The notes under the pieces: model-generated | The model's database searches: none | Told to the model about the DNA's origin: nothing | The model's input: only the letters and a program-made list of their open reading frames with translations | Program-made: the position numbers and the translations under genes | Shown here: positions 1 to 7,022 of the stretch, piece by piece | Numbering within the stretch: position 1 is the stretch's first letter | How the letters are laid out: each line of letters starts with the position of its first letter | From: JAXFPC01 sp034180005 | GTDB lineage: Bacteria > Bacillota > Negativicutes > Acidaminococcales > Acidaminococcaceae | Length of the DNA stretch: 25,736 nt | Assembly (NCBI GenBank): GCA_034180005.1 | Contig: JAXFPC010000030.1 | Coordinates: forward strand, 1 to 25,736 | Direction: 5' to 3'

Positions 1-48
1 GACAGTCAACTTACCGATAATATCTAATGCGTCTTTGATAGTAGGCAT
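1..48 (-). CDS. 5' end of an unidentified leftward gene (16 codons in window)
   Basis: An ATG at 48-46 on the minus strand opens 16 uninterrupted codons (MPTIKDALDIIGKLTV) that run off the left edge. A strong AAGGAGGT ribosome binding site lies about 7 bases upstream, and a good promoter lies at 88-116, so this is very likely a real, expressed gene. Sixteen residues are too few to assign a family. Its position next to a phage-like remnant makes a prophage or accessory gene possible, but that is only an inference from location. Confidence 0.6.
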   Translation of the reverse strand, partial: MPTIKDALDIIGKLTV

Positions 49-87
49 ATCCAATTACCTCCTTCGGTGGTACTGTTTCTTACTATT

Positions 88-116
88 ATTATACGCTATT
101 TCTCGTCAAAAATCAA
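88..116 (-). promoter_or_regulatory. Sigma-A type promoter for the leftward edge gene
   Basis: On the minus strand, TTGATT (116-111) and TATAAT (93-88) are separated by exactly 17 bases. The predicted transcript starts near 81 and leaves about 33 bases before the ATG at 48, enough room for the AAGGAGGT site. Confidence 0.65.
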
Positions 117-129
117 CCATTTGTTGTGA

Positions 130-1027
130 CAGAGCCTAAAAAATAAATCGGCAGCCGGAGCAGCCGAAGTTGATAAAAAAAGTTCTGTTACTAATATTGA
201 AATCACCGAAAATACTCAAGTACCTGTAGTAGATGTAATCGAATTTCCAAAAGTTGATATGATAAAACTCAAAAACAGCTATAGCTAAATCGATAATAGG
301 AAAAACGTTCCATATTATCGGTTCGGATGGCATTGGGAGAGTTGCAAGCATAACTGATGGTCGCCATTTGGTTTATCCTTCATATAGACGGAAGAGGAAT
401 AATCCTACTTGTAGACGAGCGTTATCGATTATAAATAATGTTTTAAATAATGCGATTTATGTAGAAAAGCACAACGATGACAGACATGGAAGCGATAAAC
501 GTTACATCGAACTCTACGCAGCAATAAAAAACGGAAACGTACTAAATCGCTTCCGAATAATTGCGAAAGAAGGAGATAAATCCGCAAATGAGTTTAACGT
601 TAAATCCGCCGAATATTATGACATAATAAGAGCTGGCGTGTTATCTGCCAATGTACCGGAAAGCACATTGCCTGCAAGCGTACCACATGGCACGCAAGGG
701 CAGGTAAGCAGAAACACGCCACTTACTGTTAGTGTAGCAGAACTTTTAAAAGATGTCAAGGATAGAGCCGGAAACCCATATATAGACGCAAACGGTAAGC
801 TGGTATATGATACTAAAGCTCTTGCTCAAAAACGTCTATCAGCACGGGAGAAATCAAATAAAATTGCCGTTACTACACAAGCAAAAACTTTAAAAGATAA
901 AGTGCTTGAAAAAGGCGGAGCAATGAGTTATTTGAAATCAAAAAAAGACGAACTATACAAAGACTGGATTGATAAGAATGACACAATGCACAGCTTTGAT
1001 GAAGCCGTTGCAATAAGGTGGTTATAG
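130..1027 (+). pseudogene. Frame-broken phage polyvalent-protein-like remnant
   Basis: Two overlapping open stretches read as one decayed gene. One frame is open at 130-288 and ends at TAA after ..LKNSYS. A second frame is open from 266 to the TAG at 1027 and begins ..KTAIAKSIIGKTFHIIGSDG.. with no ATG near its start; the first usable start is a TTG at 368 with no ribosome binding site. The segment encoded at about 440-640 (LNNAIYVEKHNDDRHGSDKR, then a strand-rich stretch ending near YYDI) resembles the LPD3/PBECR-type domains at the C-terminus of large polyvalent proteins carried by phages and conjugative elements. A linker follows (VAELLKDVKDRAGNPYIDANGK). The gene lacks a normal 5' end and is frameshifted, so it is most likely a leftover of a prophage. 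Family placement is from memory of motif shape and is uncertain; the broken state is seen directly. Confidence 0.5.
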
Positions 1028-1035
1028 AATCTTTT

Positions 1036-1167
1036 ATGCTGAGAATGAGGTTTGTGGGAGCGATGCCGAGTTACGGAATCTCCTATGTTGACGAATATGG
1101 TGTAACAAGGAAGTTCGGCATTATCGAGAGCGGTAAAGATGGTTCGCTGATTCTGGATGAAATTTAA
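1036..1167 (+). pseudogene. Short C-terminal phage-protein-like fragment
   Basis: A frame starting at ATG 1036 (or 1045) ends at TAA 1165-1167 and gives about 43 residues ending VTRKFGIIESGKDGSLILDE-I. No ribosome binding site precedes either ATG. The ending resembles the tails of phage structural or polyvalent proteins, so it is better read as the shifted end of the remnant at 130-1027 than as an independent small gene. A third frame is also open across 1017-1090, which makes the true reading order unclear. Confidence 0.35.
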
Positions 1168-1193
1168 TTTTTACGAAGATATATTTGAAATAA

Positions 1194-1242
1194 AAAGAGC
1201 GCGTAAGTGAAGCTATTATTGTGCTTCGTTTACGCGCTTTTG
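1194..1242. terminator. Bidirectional rho-independent terminator
   Basis: AGCGCGTAAGTGAAGC (1198-1213) pairs with GCTTCGTTTACGCGCT (1223-1238) around a 9-base loop, with two mismatches. AAAAAG precedes the stem and TTTT follows it, so both strands have a U-tract. It sits between the rightward phage-like remnant and the end of the leftward ABC-F gene and can serve both. Confidence 0.75.
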
Positions 1243-1300
1243 ATTTATTTGAGAAAGTTTGCGAATCGAGGTAAAAATCTGATTGTTTTTAAGCGGTTTG

Positions 1301-2857
1301 TCAAATTATTTTCGTGGTCCAATCTTCAATGTTCCAAATTTTATCGATCCAGTCTTCATAAAATTCCGGTTCATGAGAGACTAAGAGCACGCTGCCTTTA
1401 AATTCGCGGATGGCTTTTTTTAATTCTTCTTTGGCATCTACATCCAAATGATTCGTCGGCTCGTCGAGCACAAGCCAGTTGACGTCTTTTAACATTAATT
1501 TACACAGACGCACTTTAGCTGCTTCGCCGCCGCTGAGAACAAATACTTTACTGGTGATATGTTCGTTGGTCAATCCGCAGCCTGCGAGGGCGGCTCTTAC
1601 TTCGTAATTTGTCAGGCCGGGATATTCGTTCCATACATCGTCTAAGGCTGTGTGTTCATTTTTTTCGCGTTCTTCCTGCTCAAAATAACCGGGTTCCAGA
1701 AACTCGCCGAGCTCTACGGAACCGCTGACAGGAGGAATAAGTCCGAGGATAGTTTTTAAGAGAGTTGTTTTACCCAGTCCGTTTACGCCGCGCAGGGCGA
1801 TTTTTTCGCCGCGTTCCAGATTGAACGTTACAGGTCTTGTAAGCGGTGCGTCGTAACCAAGCACCAGATTTTTCGCTTCGACGATGAAGCGGCTGGGAGT
1901 TCTCGCTTCTCTGAACTTGAATGTAGGTTTGATCTTTTCGCGCGGCTTTTCAATCATATCCATTTTATCCAGTCTACGCTGTCGGCTTTTAGCCATGTTG
2001 GTTGTGGCAACTCTGGCTTTATTGCGGGCGATAAAATCTTCCAGCTTGGCGACTTCCTGTTGCTGACGCTCGTAAGCACTGGCTTTTTGAGCTTGATAAA
2101 TGGCGTACATTTCTCGGAATTTATCGTAGTTGCCGGTATAACGGGTAAGCGCGCAGTTTTCAAGATGATAGATTATGTTGACTACTTTGTTCAAAAAAGC
2201 TGTGTCGTGAGAAATGAGAATGAAAGCGTGTTCATAATTTTGCAGGAATTTTGTGAGCCATTCTATATGCTCTACATCCAAATAGTTGGTGGGTTCGTCT
2301 AAGAGCAATATCTTGGCGTTTTGCAGAAGCAGTTTTGTCAGCAGTACTTTGCTGCGCTGACCTCCCGAAAGTTCACTGACGTCTTTGTCCAACCCGATGC
2401 TGCCAAGTCCGAGACCGTTGGCGAATTCTTCTATTTTGCTGTCAAGAGAATAGAATCCCGCATGTTCAAGTTCTGACTGGATTTCTCCGACGGTGTGCAT
2501 GAGTTTATCCAGCTCTTCAGGAGATGCATCACCCATTTTTTCATACAACTCCAACATCTGTGCTTCTAAAGCATATAGGCTGTCGAAAGAACTTTGCAGT
2601 ACCTGACGGATAGTAAGTCCTTTCTTCAGAGTACTTTGCTGATCCAAATAACCGACGGTAACTTTGCCAGGCCATTCCACTTTTCCTTCGTCAGGTAAGG
2701 TGTGTCCCGTCACTATATTCAAAAAAGTTGATTTGCCTTCGCCGTTAGCTCCGACAAGGCCGACGTGCTCTCCGCGTAGGAGTTTGAAAGAAACGTCTTC
2801 CAGTATTTGACGTCCTCCGAAAGAATGGCTAACGTTGGTTACGTTTAAATAGCTCAT
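1301..2857 (-). CDS. ABC-F family ATPase (YfmM/YkpA-like)
   Basis: This is a 518-residue protein with two ABC ATPase domains and no transmembrane segment, the layout of ABC-F proteins, which act on the ribosome (translation factors or antibiotic protection) rather than in transport. The first domain has Walker A GANGEGKST (36-44), signature LSGGQRSK and Walker B ILLLDEPTNYLD. A charged helical linker (the P-site tRNA interaction motif region) follows, then a second Walker A GVNGLGKTT, signature LSGGEAAK and LVLDEPTNHLD. The opening (SYLNVTNVSHSFGGRQILED) and the length match the Bacillus YfmM/YkpA group, which has not been shown to confer resistance. The ATG at 2857 has a GAGAGG site. The gene is monocistronic, with a promoter at 2903-2931 and a terminator at 1194-1242. 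No attenuator-like leader of the kind seen before resistance ABC-F genes is present in the roughly 40-base leader. Confidence 0.9.
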   Translation of the reverse strand: MSYLNVTNVSHSFGGRQILEDVSFKLLRGEHVGLVGANGEGKSTFLNIVTGHTLPDEGKVEWPGKVTVGYLDQQSTLKKGLTIRQVLQSSFDSLYALEAQMLELYEKMGDASPEELDKLMHTVGEIQSELEHAGFYSLDSKIEEFANGLGLGSIGLDKDVSELSGGQRSKVLLTKLLLQNAKILLLDEPTNYLDVEHIEWLTKFLQNYEHAFILISHDTAFLNKVVNIIYHLENCALTRYTGNYDKFREMYAIYQAQKASAYERQQQEVAKLEDFIARNKARVATTNMAKSRQRRLDKMDMIEKPREKIKPTFKFREARTPSRFIVEAKNLVLGYDAPLTRPVTFNLERGEKIALRGVNGLGKTTLLKTILGLIPPVSGSVELGEFLEPGYFEQEEREKNEHTALDDVWNEYPGLTNYEVRAALAGCGLTNEHITSKVFVLSGGEAAKVRLCKLMLKDVNWLVLDEPTNHLDVDAKEELKKAIREFKGSVLLVSHEPEFYEDWIDKIWNIEDWTTKII

Positions 2858-2902
2858 TTTTACCTCTCTTTTTACTTGATGCTATAGCAGTGTGCTCGAA
2901 TT

Positions 2903-2931
2903 ATTTTATTATGGAGAGGAGCTTTTGTAAA
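2903..2931 (-). promoter_or_regulatory. Promoter of the ABC-F gene
   Basis: On the minus strand, TTTACA (2931-2926) and TAAAAT (2908-2903) are separated by 17 bases, each one mismatch from consensus. The leader to the ATG at 2857 is about 40 bases. Confidence 0.65.
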
Positions 2932-2996
2932 GAGAGGCAGGAAAATAAATCAATTTGTTGAATTAAACACGGACTGACAGTAAAGGAGTGATGAAA

Positions 2997-3467
2997 ATGT
3001 TTATCGGGCATAAAAAGAATGCCGAACAGCTCAAGGATTATTTGCATGATCGTTTAGCAACGGCACTGTCTTATATTGTTACAACGGATTTCAGCGAGGT
3101 GGAAGACGGAGAATATGAGCTTGACGGCAGAAATGTTTTTGCCAGAGTCAGCACATATATGACGGAAACTCAAACTGCAAGAAGAGCGGAAAAGCATGAT
3201 AAATATATTGACGTACAGTTCGTAGCTCAAGGTATGGAATCTATCGGGTACGGTGATTTGACAGAGGCGGCCGTAGTTACGGAGGATGAATCAGCGAAAA
3301 ATGATGTGCGTTTTTACGCTGGCATTGAGAATGAGGCGTATGTGGAAATGCGAGAAGGCAATTTCGCCGTATTTTTTCCGTGGGAGCTGCATAGACCTAA
3401 CTGTATTCTGGAAAAAATTTGCCGGGTAAAAAAAGTTGTAGTTAAGGTTTTGGCGGAAGATTTTTGA
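2997..3467 (+). CDS. YhcH/YjgK/YiaL (EbgC-type, DUF386) family protein
   Basis: This 156-residue cytoplasmic protein belongs to the cupin-like YhcH/YjgK/YiaL family, which includes EbgC. Members are linked to sugar processing, for example sialic acid or galactoside anomer handling, and many act with an uncertain substrate. Visible hallmarks are HDKYIDVQFVAQGMESIGYG in the middle and FFPWELHRPN near the C-terminus, the segments that supply the metal-binding His/Glu residues. In-frame GTG 2988 and ATG 2991 overlap or abut the AAGGAG site (2983-2988). ATG 2997 lies 8 bases after it and is the chosen start. No sugar transporter or catabolic gene is adjacent, so the substrate cannot be read from context. 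No clear promoter or terminator was found. Confidence 0.82.
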   Translation: MFIGHKKNAEQLKDYLHDRLATALSYIVTTDFSEVEDGEYELDGRNVFARVSTYMTETQTARRAEKHDKYIDVQFVAQGMESIGYGDLTEAAVVTEDESAKNDVRFYAGIENEAYVEMREGNFAVFFPWELHRPNCILEKICRVKKVVVKVLAEDF

Positions 3468-3537
3468 ATTCTGCGTTTAAGTTTTGGCAGGATTAAGACT
3501 TGGCGACAGAAAAAAAGCATAAAATAATAAAAAAGTG

Positions 3538-3566
3538 TTGACAAAAAAATCTAAAAACAATATAAT
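3538..3566 (+). promoter_or_regulatory. Consensus promoter of the tRNA operon
   Basis: TTGACA (3538-3543) and TATAAT (3561-3566) are both perfect consensus, with a 17-base spacer. Transcription would start near 3574, about 34 bases before the first tRNA. Such strength is typical of stable-RNA promoters. Confidence 0.9.
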
Positions 3567-3607
3567 AACACTCGTGATGTTGAGCAAATGCTGACATCGG
3601 TTATCAT

Positions 3608-3683
3608 TCCCCGATAGTTCAGCCGGTAGAACACCTGACTGTTAATCAGGGCGTCGTAGGTTCGAGTCCTACTCGGGGAGCCA
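3608..3683 (+). tRNA. tRNA-Asn (GTT)
   Basis: A 76-base cloverleaf. Acceptor stem TCCCCGA (3608-3614) pairs with TCGGGGA (3673-3679), discriminator G, encoded CCA. The anticodon stem-loop CTGACTGTTAATCAG carries GTT. The T-loop is GTTCGAGTC. First gene of the three-tRNA operon. Confidence 0.96.
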
Positions 3684-3686
3684 CCT

Positions 3687-3761
3687 GGCCGGTTGGTCAA
3701 GCGGTTAAGACACCGCCCTTTCACGGCGGTATCAGGGGTTCGATTCCCCTACCGGTCACCA
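3687..3761 (+). tRNA. tRNA-Glu (TTC)
   Basis: A 75-base cloverleaf. Acceptor GGCCGGT (3687-3693) pairs with ACCGGTC (3751-3757) including one G-U, with encoded CCA. The anticodon loop CCTTTCACG carries TTC. Only three bases separate it from the preceding tRNA. Confidence 0.96.
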
Positions 3762-3764
3762 TAC

Positions 3765-3840
3765 GGGCGCTTAGCTCAGCTGGGAGAGCGTCTGCCTTAC
3801 AAGCAGAATGTCAGCGGTTCGATCCCGTTAGCGCCCACCA
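3765..3840 (+). tRNA. tRNA-Val (TAC)
   Basis: A 76-base cloverleaf. Acceptor GGGCGCT (3765-3771) pairs with AGCGCCC (3830-3836), with encoded CCA. The anticodon arm CTGCCTTACAAGCAG carries TAC. Last gene of the operon, five bases before the terminator region. Confidence 0.96.
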
Positions 3841-3845
3841 CTGAA

Positions 3846-3889
3846 ATTTATCCGGATCCTTTGAAGGATTCGGATTTATTTTTTTCTTT
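3846..3889 (+). terminator. Terminator of the tRNA operon
   Basis: ATCCGGATCC (3850-3859) pairs with GGATTCGGAT (3866-3875) with one G-U pair and a six-base loop, followed by a T-rich run (TTATTTTTTTC). Confidence 0.85.
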
Positions 3890-4117
3890 ATAAACATTTT
3901 TCCCGTGCGATGGAATTAATTAGAGCTGTAAATTCTACGGAGAGTCGGAGAAATTTTCGTAATCTAAAAACAGAAAAGTTTTAGTGAATTTTACTATATT
4001 TACAGGGAACTATGTTTATCGGGATAGAATTTTTCCACTACAAGTGGTACAATGAGGGCAACAGATATTTTACTGTTGATTTAATATAGTTTAAAATATA
4101 AAAGAGGAGTAATTGAA

Positions 4118-4663
4118 ATGAGTATTTATGATTTCGTTGTAAAAACAAATCGCGGTGAAGACCGCCCGATGTCAGATTACAAAAATAAGGTGCTGCTTAT
4201 TGTCAACACTGCCAGCAAGTGTGGGTTTACATCTCAGTATGAAGGATTGCAGGAGCTCTACCTTAAATATCAGGACCGCGGTCTGGAAATTTTGGGCTTC
4301 CCTTGTAACCAGTTTGCAGGTCAGGAGCCGGAGGATAATGCTGGGATTGAAAATTTTTGCCGTGTAAATTACGGCGTAACCTTTCAAATTTTTGCCAAAG
4401 GTGATGTGAAGGGTGAGAATGCTCAGCCTTTGTTTAAATATTTGGTGGAGAAGCAGGGATTTCACGGTTTCGATGAATCTCATCCCATAGCTAAGAAATT
4501 GGTGGATTTTCTTGGGAAAATGTTCCCCGACTCTCTTGGAGGAGATTCGATTAAGTGGAACTTCACAAAGTTCTTGGTTGATCGTAACGGTGAAGTGGTA
4601 GCGCGTTTTGAGCCTACAACGAACCCGTCTGAAATCGCCGGTGATATTGAGCGTCTGCTTTAA
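4118..4663 (+). CDS. Glutathione peroxidase family protein (thiol peroxidase)
   Basis: This 181-residue protein has the GPx fold and reduces hydrogen peroxide or lipid hydroperoxides. Cys35 in NTASKCGFTSQY takes the place of selenocysteine. FPCNQFAGQEP (61-71) supplies the Gln, and Trp147-Asn148 in IKWNFTKFLVDRNG complete the catalytic tetrad. Cys81 in ENFCRVNYGVTF is at the position of the resolving cysteine of thioredoxin-dependent non-seleno GPx enzymes, so thioredoxin rather than glutathione is the likely reductant (family knowledge). No signal peptide is present, so it acts in the cytoplasm. The ATG follows a GAGGAG site. The gene is monocistronic, with a strong terminator at 4691. In the 228-base upstream gap I saw no convincing PerR box and only weak promoter-like hexamers. 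Confidence 0.93.
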   Translation: MSIYDFVVKTNRGEDRPMSDYKNKVLLIVNTASKCGFTSQYEGLQELYLKYQDRGLEILGFPCNQFAGQEPEDNAGIENFCRVNYGVTFQIFAKGDVKGENAQPLFKYLVEKQGFHGFDESHPIAKKLVDFLGKMFPDSLGGDSIKWNFTKFLVDRNGEVVARFEPTTNPSEIAGDIERLL

Positions 4664-4690
4664 CAGTATTCGTCTAAGCAGTGTTTTTTG

Positions 4691-4725
4691 GAGCTGCCGC
4701 ATAAAGCGGCAGCTTATTTATTTTT
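4691..4725 (+). terminator. Terminator after the glutathione peroxidase gene
   Basis: AGCTGCCGC (4692-4700) and GCGGCAGCT (4706-4714) form a perfect 9-bp stem with loop ATAAA, followed by TATTTATTTTT. Confidence 0.9.
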
Positions 4726-4769
4726 GGAATTTGATTTTGGTAAATTTTGATGAAGTATTTTTTTGGTTA

Positions 4770-4778
4770 TGATATAAT
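4770..4778 (+). promoter_or_regulatory. Extended -10 promoter for the membrane protein-cyclophilin operon
   Basis: TGATATAAT matches the extended -10 consensus (TGnTATAAT). No good -35 at 16-18 bases is present; TTGATG lies 20 bases away. The start codon is 36 bases downstream. Confidence 0.5.
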
Positions 4779-4814
4779 TACTCAGTCAGAAATTTTTGCG
4801 TAAGGATTGATAAA

Positions 4815-5693
4815 ATGTCTAAGAAAAGTAATAAATACGCCGGATATGATCCGGAAGCTTACGATCCCAGCGGCATAGCAGAATATCTCGGTTTGGGACG
4901 CTCCATTAATTTTGAGCATAAGCCGACAAAAATTGCCGTTATCTGCGCTCTTATCACTTCCGTAACAGTGACTTTTTGGAAAAGTTTTCAGGGTATGGAG
5001 TCTTACGAGGCGACTTTGTTCGGCGTAGGTTGCGCGCTAGCTTTTGTACTTTCTTACATGATAGCTCAGGAACTCGATCCTGACCGCAGCATGGGCGGTT
5101 TGATCGGCGGCGGACTGACGATAGTGACATATCTTTTTCTCGGCGAAGGCAATATTATGGTCATGCTCTGGCTACTGTTTGTCCTGCGTATGTTTACGCG
5201 TACCTCCGGTGATCGTCATAGGATAGCTGATAATGTTATCATCATCGGCTCCGCTGTTTGGCTTGGCAAAGAAGGATTTTGGCTCTATCCGCTGCTGACA
5301 GGTGTTGCTTATGTTATGGAAAGTCAGCTGCCGCGAGGATATTTCCGCAGCTTGTATCTGGCGGCTATTGCTCTTGCCGGCATGGTAATTGCCGAGTATT
5401 CTTCAGAAGGCGCCGTGTTGACGATAAATTACGTTTACATTATGTCCGCTGTGTTCATTATCTTTATGCCGGAGTTCCGGATGTCTTCTGAAACGCGGGC
5501 CGCAGGAGATAAAGACGGCAGACGTATCATTCCTGTACGTTTGCTGACAGCACAAGGGGCCTTTGCGCTCAGCAGTTTCAGCGTTGCTTTCATGCACGGC
5601 AACAGTCAGGCTTTGGCTATGATGCCGGCCAATATGGCGGCATTAGGCTGCGGACTCTATCTCGTGGCGGATTTGATAAAAAATAAAAAATAG
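4815..5693 (+). CDS. Polytopic membrane protein of unknown function
   Basis: I do not recognise the family of this 292-residue protein. A hydrophilic N-terminus of about 38 residues contains a Tyr/Asp/Pro-rich stretch (YAGYDPEAYDPSGIAEYLGL). Roughly eight to ten hydrophobic segments follow from residue 38 to the end, including ICALITSVTVTF, a Gly-rich segment GGLIGGGLTIVTYLFL, and MLWLLFVLRMF. The C-terminus is a short basic tail (LIKNKK). It lacks a cleavable signal peptide and any transporter motif I can name. AAGGA lies 8 bases before the ATG. It is first in an operon with the cyclophilin (19 bases downstream) and the GIY-YIG gene, which does not by itself suggest a function. Confidence 0.8.
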   Translation: MSKKSNKYAGYDPEAYDPSGIAEYLGLGRSINFEHKPTKIAVICALITSVTVTFWKSFQGMESYEATLFGVGCALAFVLSYMIAQELDPDRSMGGLIGGGLTIVTYLFLGEGNIMVMLWLLFVLRMFTRTSGDRHRIADNVIIIGSAVWLGKEGFWLYPLLTGVAYVMESQLPRGYFRSLYLAAIALAGMVIAEYSSEGAVLTINYVYIMSAVFIIFMPEFRMSSETRAAGDKDGRRIIPVRLLTAQGAFALSSFSVAFMHGNSQALAMMPANMAALGCGLYLVADLIKNKK

Positions 5694-5712
5694 TTCCGGA
5701 GGAGGAATAATT

Positions 5713-6183
5713 ATGAGTGAGAACAGAAAAATTAAATTTACTACCAATAAGGGTGTTTTTGTAGCGGAGATGTTTGAAGACAAAGCGCCGCTTACTACCG
5801 GAAATTTTATCGAGCTGACGGAAAAAGGATACTACAACGGCATTATTTTTCATCGCGTTATTGACGGTTTTATGATTCAGGGCGGCGATCCGACCGGCAC
5901 CGGCATGGGTGGTCCGGGGTACCACATTAAAGACGAATTCGGAGCAGGTCTTGAACACGATGATGAAGGTGTGCTTTCTATGGCTAATGCAGGACCGAAT
6001 ACCGGCGGCAGTCAATTCTTTATTACTTTGGCGCCTACTCCGTGGCTTAACGGGCATCATGCTATTTTCGGAAAAATAGTTGAAGGTATGGATGTGGTTC
6101 GCTTGATAGGCGCTTTGCCTACAGATTTTCGTGATCGTCCTCGCGAACAGGTTACCATGGAGAAGGTGGAGGTCATAAAATAA
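5713..6183 (+). CDS. Peptidyl-prolyl cis-trans isomerase, cyclophilin type
   Basis: A 156-residue single-domain cyclophilin that catalyses cis-trans isomerisation of X-Pro bonds. The active-site segments are all present: FHRVIDGFMIQGGDP (46-60, catalytic Arg48 and Gln56), GSQFFITL (99-106), Trp111 and GHHAIFG (114-120). There is no signal peptide, so it is cytoplasmic. Its length is typical of small bacterial enzymes. GGAGGAGG precedes the ATG. It is the second gene of the operon, and its stop codon directly abuts the ATG of the next gene. Confidence 0.95.
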   Translation: MSENRKIKFTTNKGVFVAEMFEDKAPLTTGNFIELTEKGYYNGIIFHRVIDGFMIQGGDPTGTGMGGPGYHIKDEFGAGLEHDDEGVLSMANAGPNTGGSQFFITLAPTPWLNGHHAIFGKIVEGMDVVRLIGALPTDFRDRPREQVTMEKVEVIK

Positions 6184-6429
6184 ATGAGGTTTTTCGTATA
6201 TATACTGCGCTGCAGAGACGGCAGTTTATATACAGGCTGGACCAATAATTTGGAGCAACGCGTTGCCAAGCATAATGACGGTAAAGGCGCTAAGTATACT
6301 CGCGGGCGTACGCCTGTGATTTTGGTGTACAGTGAGGAAGTGGAGAGTAAAGCGGTCGCTTTGCACAGAGAATGGGAGTTGAAGAAGCTTCCACGTGCGG
6401 AAAAAATTAAACTCATTTATAAAAATTGA
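6184..6429 (+). CDS. GIY-YIG nuclease superfamily protein (YhbQ/UPF0213-like)
   Basis: An 81-residue stand-alone GIY-YIG domain. The paired motifs are VYI (Tyr6) and YTG (Tyr16). Arg26 (NNLEQRV) and Glu63 (ALHREW) fit the catalytic Arg and metal-binding Glu, followed by the conserved KKLPRAEKIKLI. E. coli YhbQ and its relatives are small DNA endonucleases of unclear physiological role, possibly in repair. All catalytic residues appear intact. The ATG directly follows the cyclophilin TAA; the site GGTGGAGG within that gene serves as ribosome binding site, so the two are translationally coupled. Confidence 0.88.
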   Translation: MRFFVYILRCRDGSLYTGWTNNLEQRVAKHNDGKGAKYTRGRTPVILVYSEEVESKAVALHREWELKKLPRAEKIKLIYKN

Positions 6430-6449
6430 GTGAATTTTCAGAAAATTTA

Positions 6450-6478
6450 TTGATTTTTAAAAATGCCTGCTATATAAT
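6450..6478 (+). promoter_or_regulatory. Promoter of the cold-shock gene
   Basis: TTGATT (6450-6455) and TATAAT (6473-6478) are separated by 17 bases. The leader to ATG 6529 is about 44 bases, much shorter than the leaders of classical cold-inducible cspA genes, so thermosensing by a long 5' UTR is unlikely. Confidence 0.75.
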
Positions 6479-6528
6479 TTATTGCGGAAGCTTTTTGCGT
6501 ACCAATTTATGTATAGGAGGCATTTGCT

Positions 6529-6744
6529 ATGATTGGCAGAGTAAGATGGTTTGACGACGAGAAAGGCTACGGTTTTATTCAAGACAGAGACGGCAATGAT
6601 GTTTTCGTACATTTCTCGGATATTTTACAGAGGGGTCATAAGACGTTGGAGAATAATCAGGTGGTAGAATATGATCTTCTCGACAGCGAGCGCGGTGCTC
6701 ACGCGACAAACGTTTGTGTTCTAGCGCGCATACCTCAATATTAA
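6529..6744 (+). CDS. Cold-shock domain protein (CspA family)
   Basis: A 71-residue single cold-shock domain that binds single-stranded RNA/DNA and acts as an RNA chaperone. RNP1 is KGYGFI (12-17) and RNP2 is VFVHF (25-29). It differs from housekeeping Csp proteins at the start (MIGRVRWFDDEKGYG rather than the usual KGTVKWFN) and has an atypical C-terminal half (TLENNQVVEYDLLDSERGAH), so it is a divergent member. AGGAGG lies upstream of the ATG. It is monocistronic, with its own promoter and terminator. Confidence 0.92.
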   Translation: MIGRVRWFDDEKGYGFIQDRDGNDVFVHFSDILQRGHKTLENNQVVEYDLLDSERGAHATNVCVLARIPQY

Positions 6745-6776
6745 AAAAAGGTCGGCATTTTTGCCGACCTTTTTTA
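6745..6776. terminator. Terminator after the cold-shock gene
   Basis: AAGGTCGGCA (6748-6757) pairs with TGCCGACCTT (6762-6771) around a four-base T loop, followed by TTTTT. The stem is flanked by A and T runs, so it could work in both directions. Confidence 0.92.
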
Positions 6777-6849
6777 TGCGAAAAGAGCACTGTGCAAGCT
6801 CCCCGAACGACGTTACCTGTCACTGATCGAAGCGATCAATCTTGGTCGG
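6777..6849. other. Intergenic segment with a small hairpin, no gene seen
   Basis: This GC-richer stretch contains a perfect 6-bp hairpin TGATCG-AAG-CGATCA (6824-6838). It is loosely bracketed by CCGAAC near 6803 and GGTCGG (6844-6849), which could form an outer stem. It sits between a terminator and a promoter, so it is either upstream control DNA or an unrecognised RNA. I see no match to a riboswitch class I know. Confidence 0.25.
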
Positions 6850-6878
6850 TTGGCTGAAATAAGGCGAAGTGGTATAAT
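6850..6878 (+). promoter_or_regulatory. Promoter of the lipase-UDG operon
   Basis: TTGGCT (6850-6855) and TATAAT (6873-6878) are separated by 17 bases. Transcription would begin near 6885, leaving a leader of about 138 bases before the lipase ATG at 7023. Confidence 0.6.
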
Positions 6879-7022
6879 AGAATCGTAGTATGGTGCAAGT
6901 ACCGGAATAATTTTCTACGGATCATGTAAGGAATAAACCTGGGAGCATAGTGACGGATAAACTGTGTTATGTCATCGACGATATGCAGGGCGAGTGTTTC
7001 ATAAAGGTTGCGGGAGGTGTTT

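Noticed and set aside
1301..2857. ABC-F gene as an antibiotic resistance determinant
   Set aside because: Sequence features match the YfmM/YkpA housekeeping-type group, and no attenuator leader or mobile context directly surrounds it.
3608..3840. tRNA cluster as an attachment site for the phage-like remnant at 130-1167
   Set aside because: The remnant lies more than 2 kb away with cellular genes between, and I saw no duplicated tRNA 3' end.
4031..4053. Small inverted repeat CCACT-ACA-AGTGG followed by TACAAT upstream of the peroxidase gene
   Set aside because: No -35 element at usable spacing and no match to a PerR or OhrR box, so it may be chance.
4069..4097. TTTACT-N17-TAAAAT as promoter of the glutathione peroxidase gene
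   Set aside because: Transcription would start at or inside the ribosome binding site, leaving almost no leader, so I do not list it.
4172..4702. Long antisense frame across the peroxidase gene (and similar long opposite-strand frames in the suf and lipase genes)
   Set aside because: They have no ribosome binding sites or recognisable domains and mirror strongly supported genes, so they are shadows.
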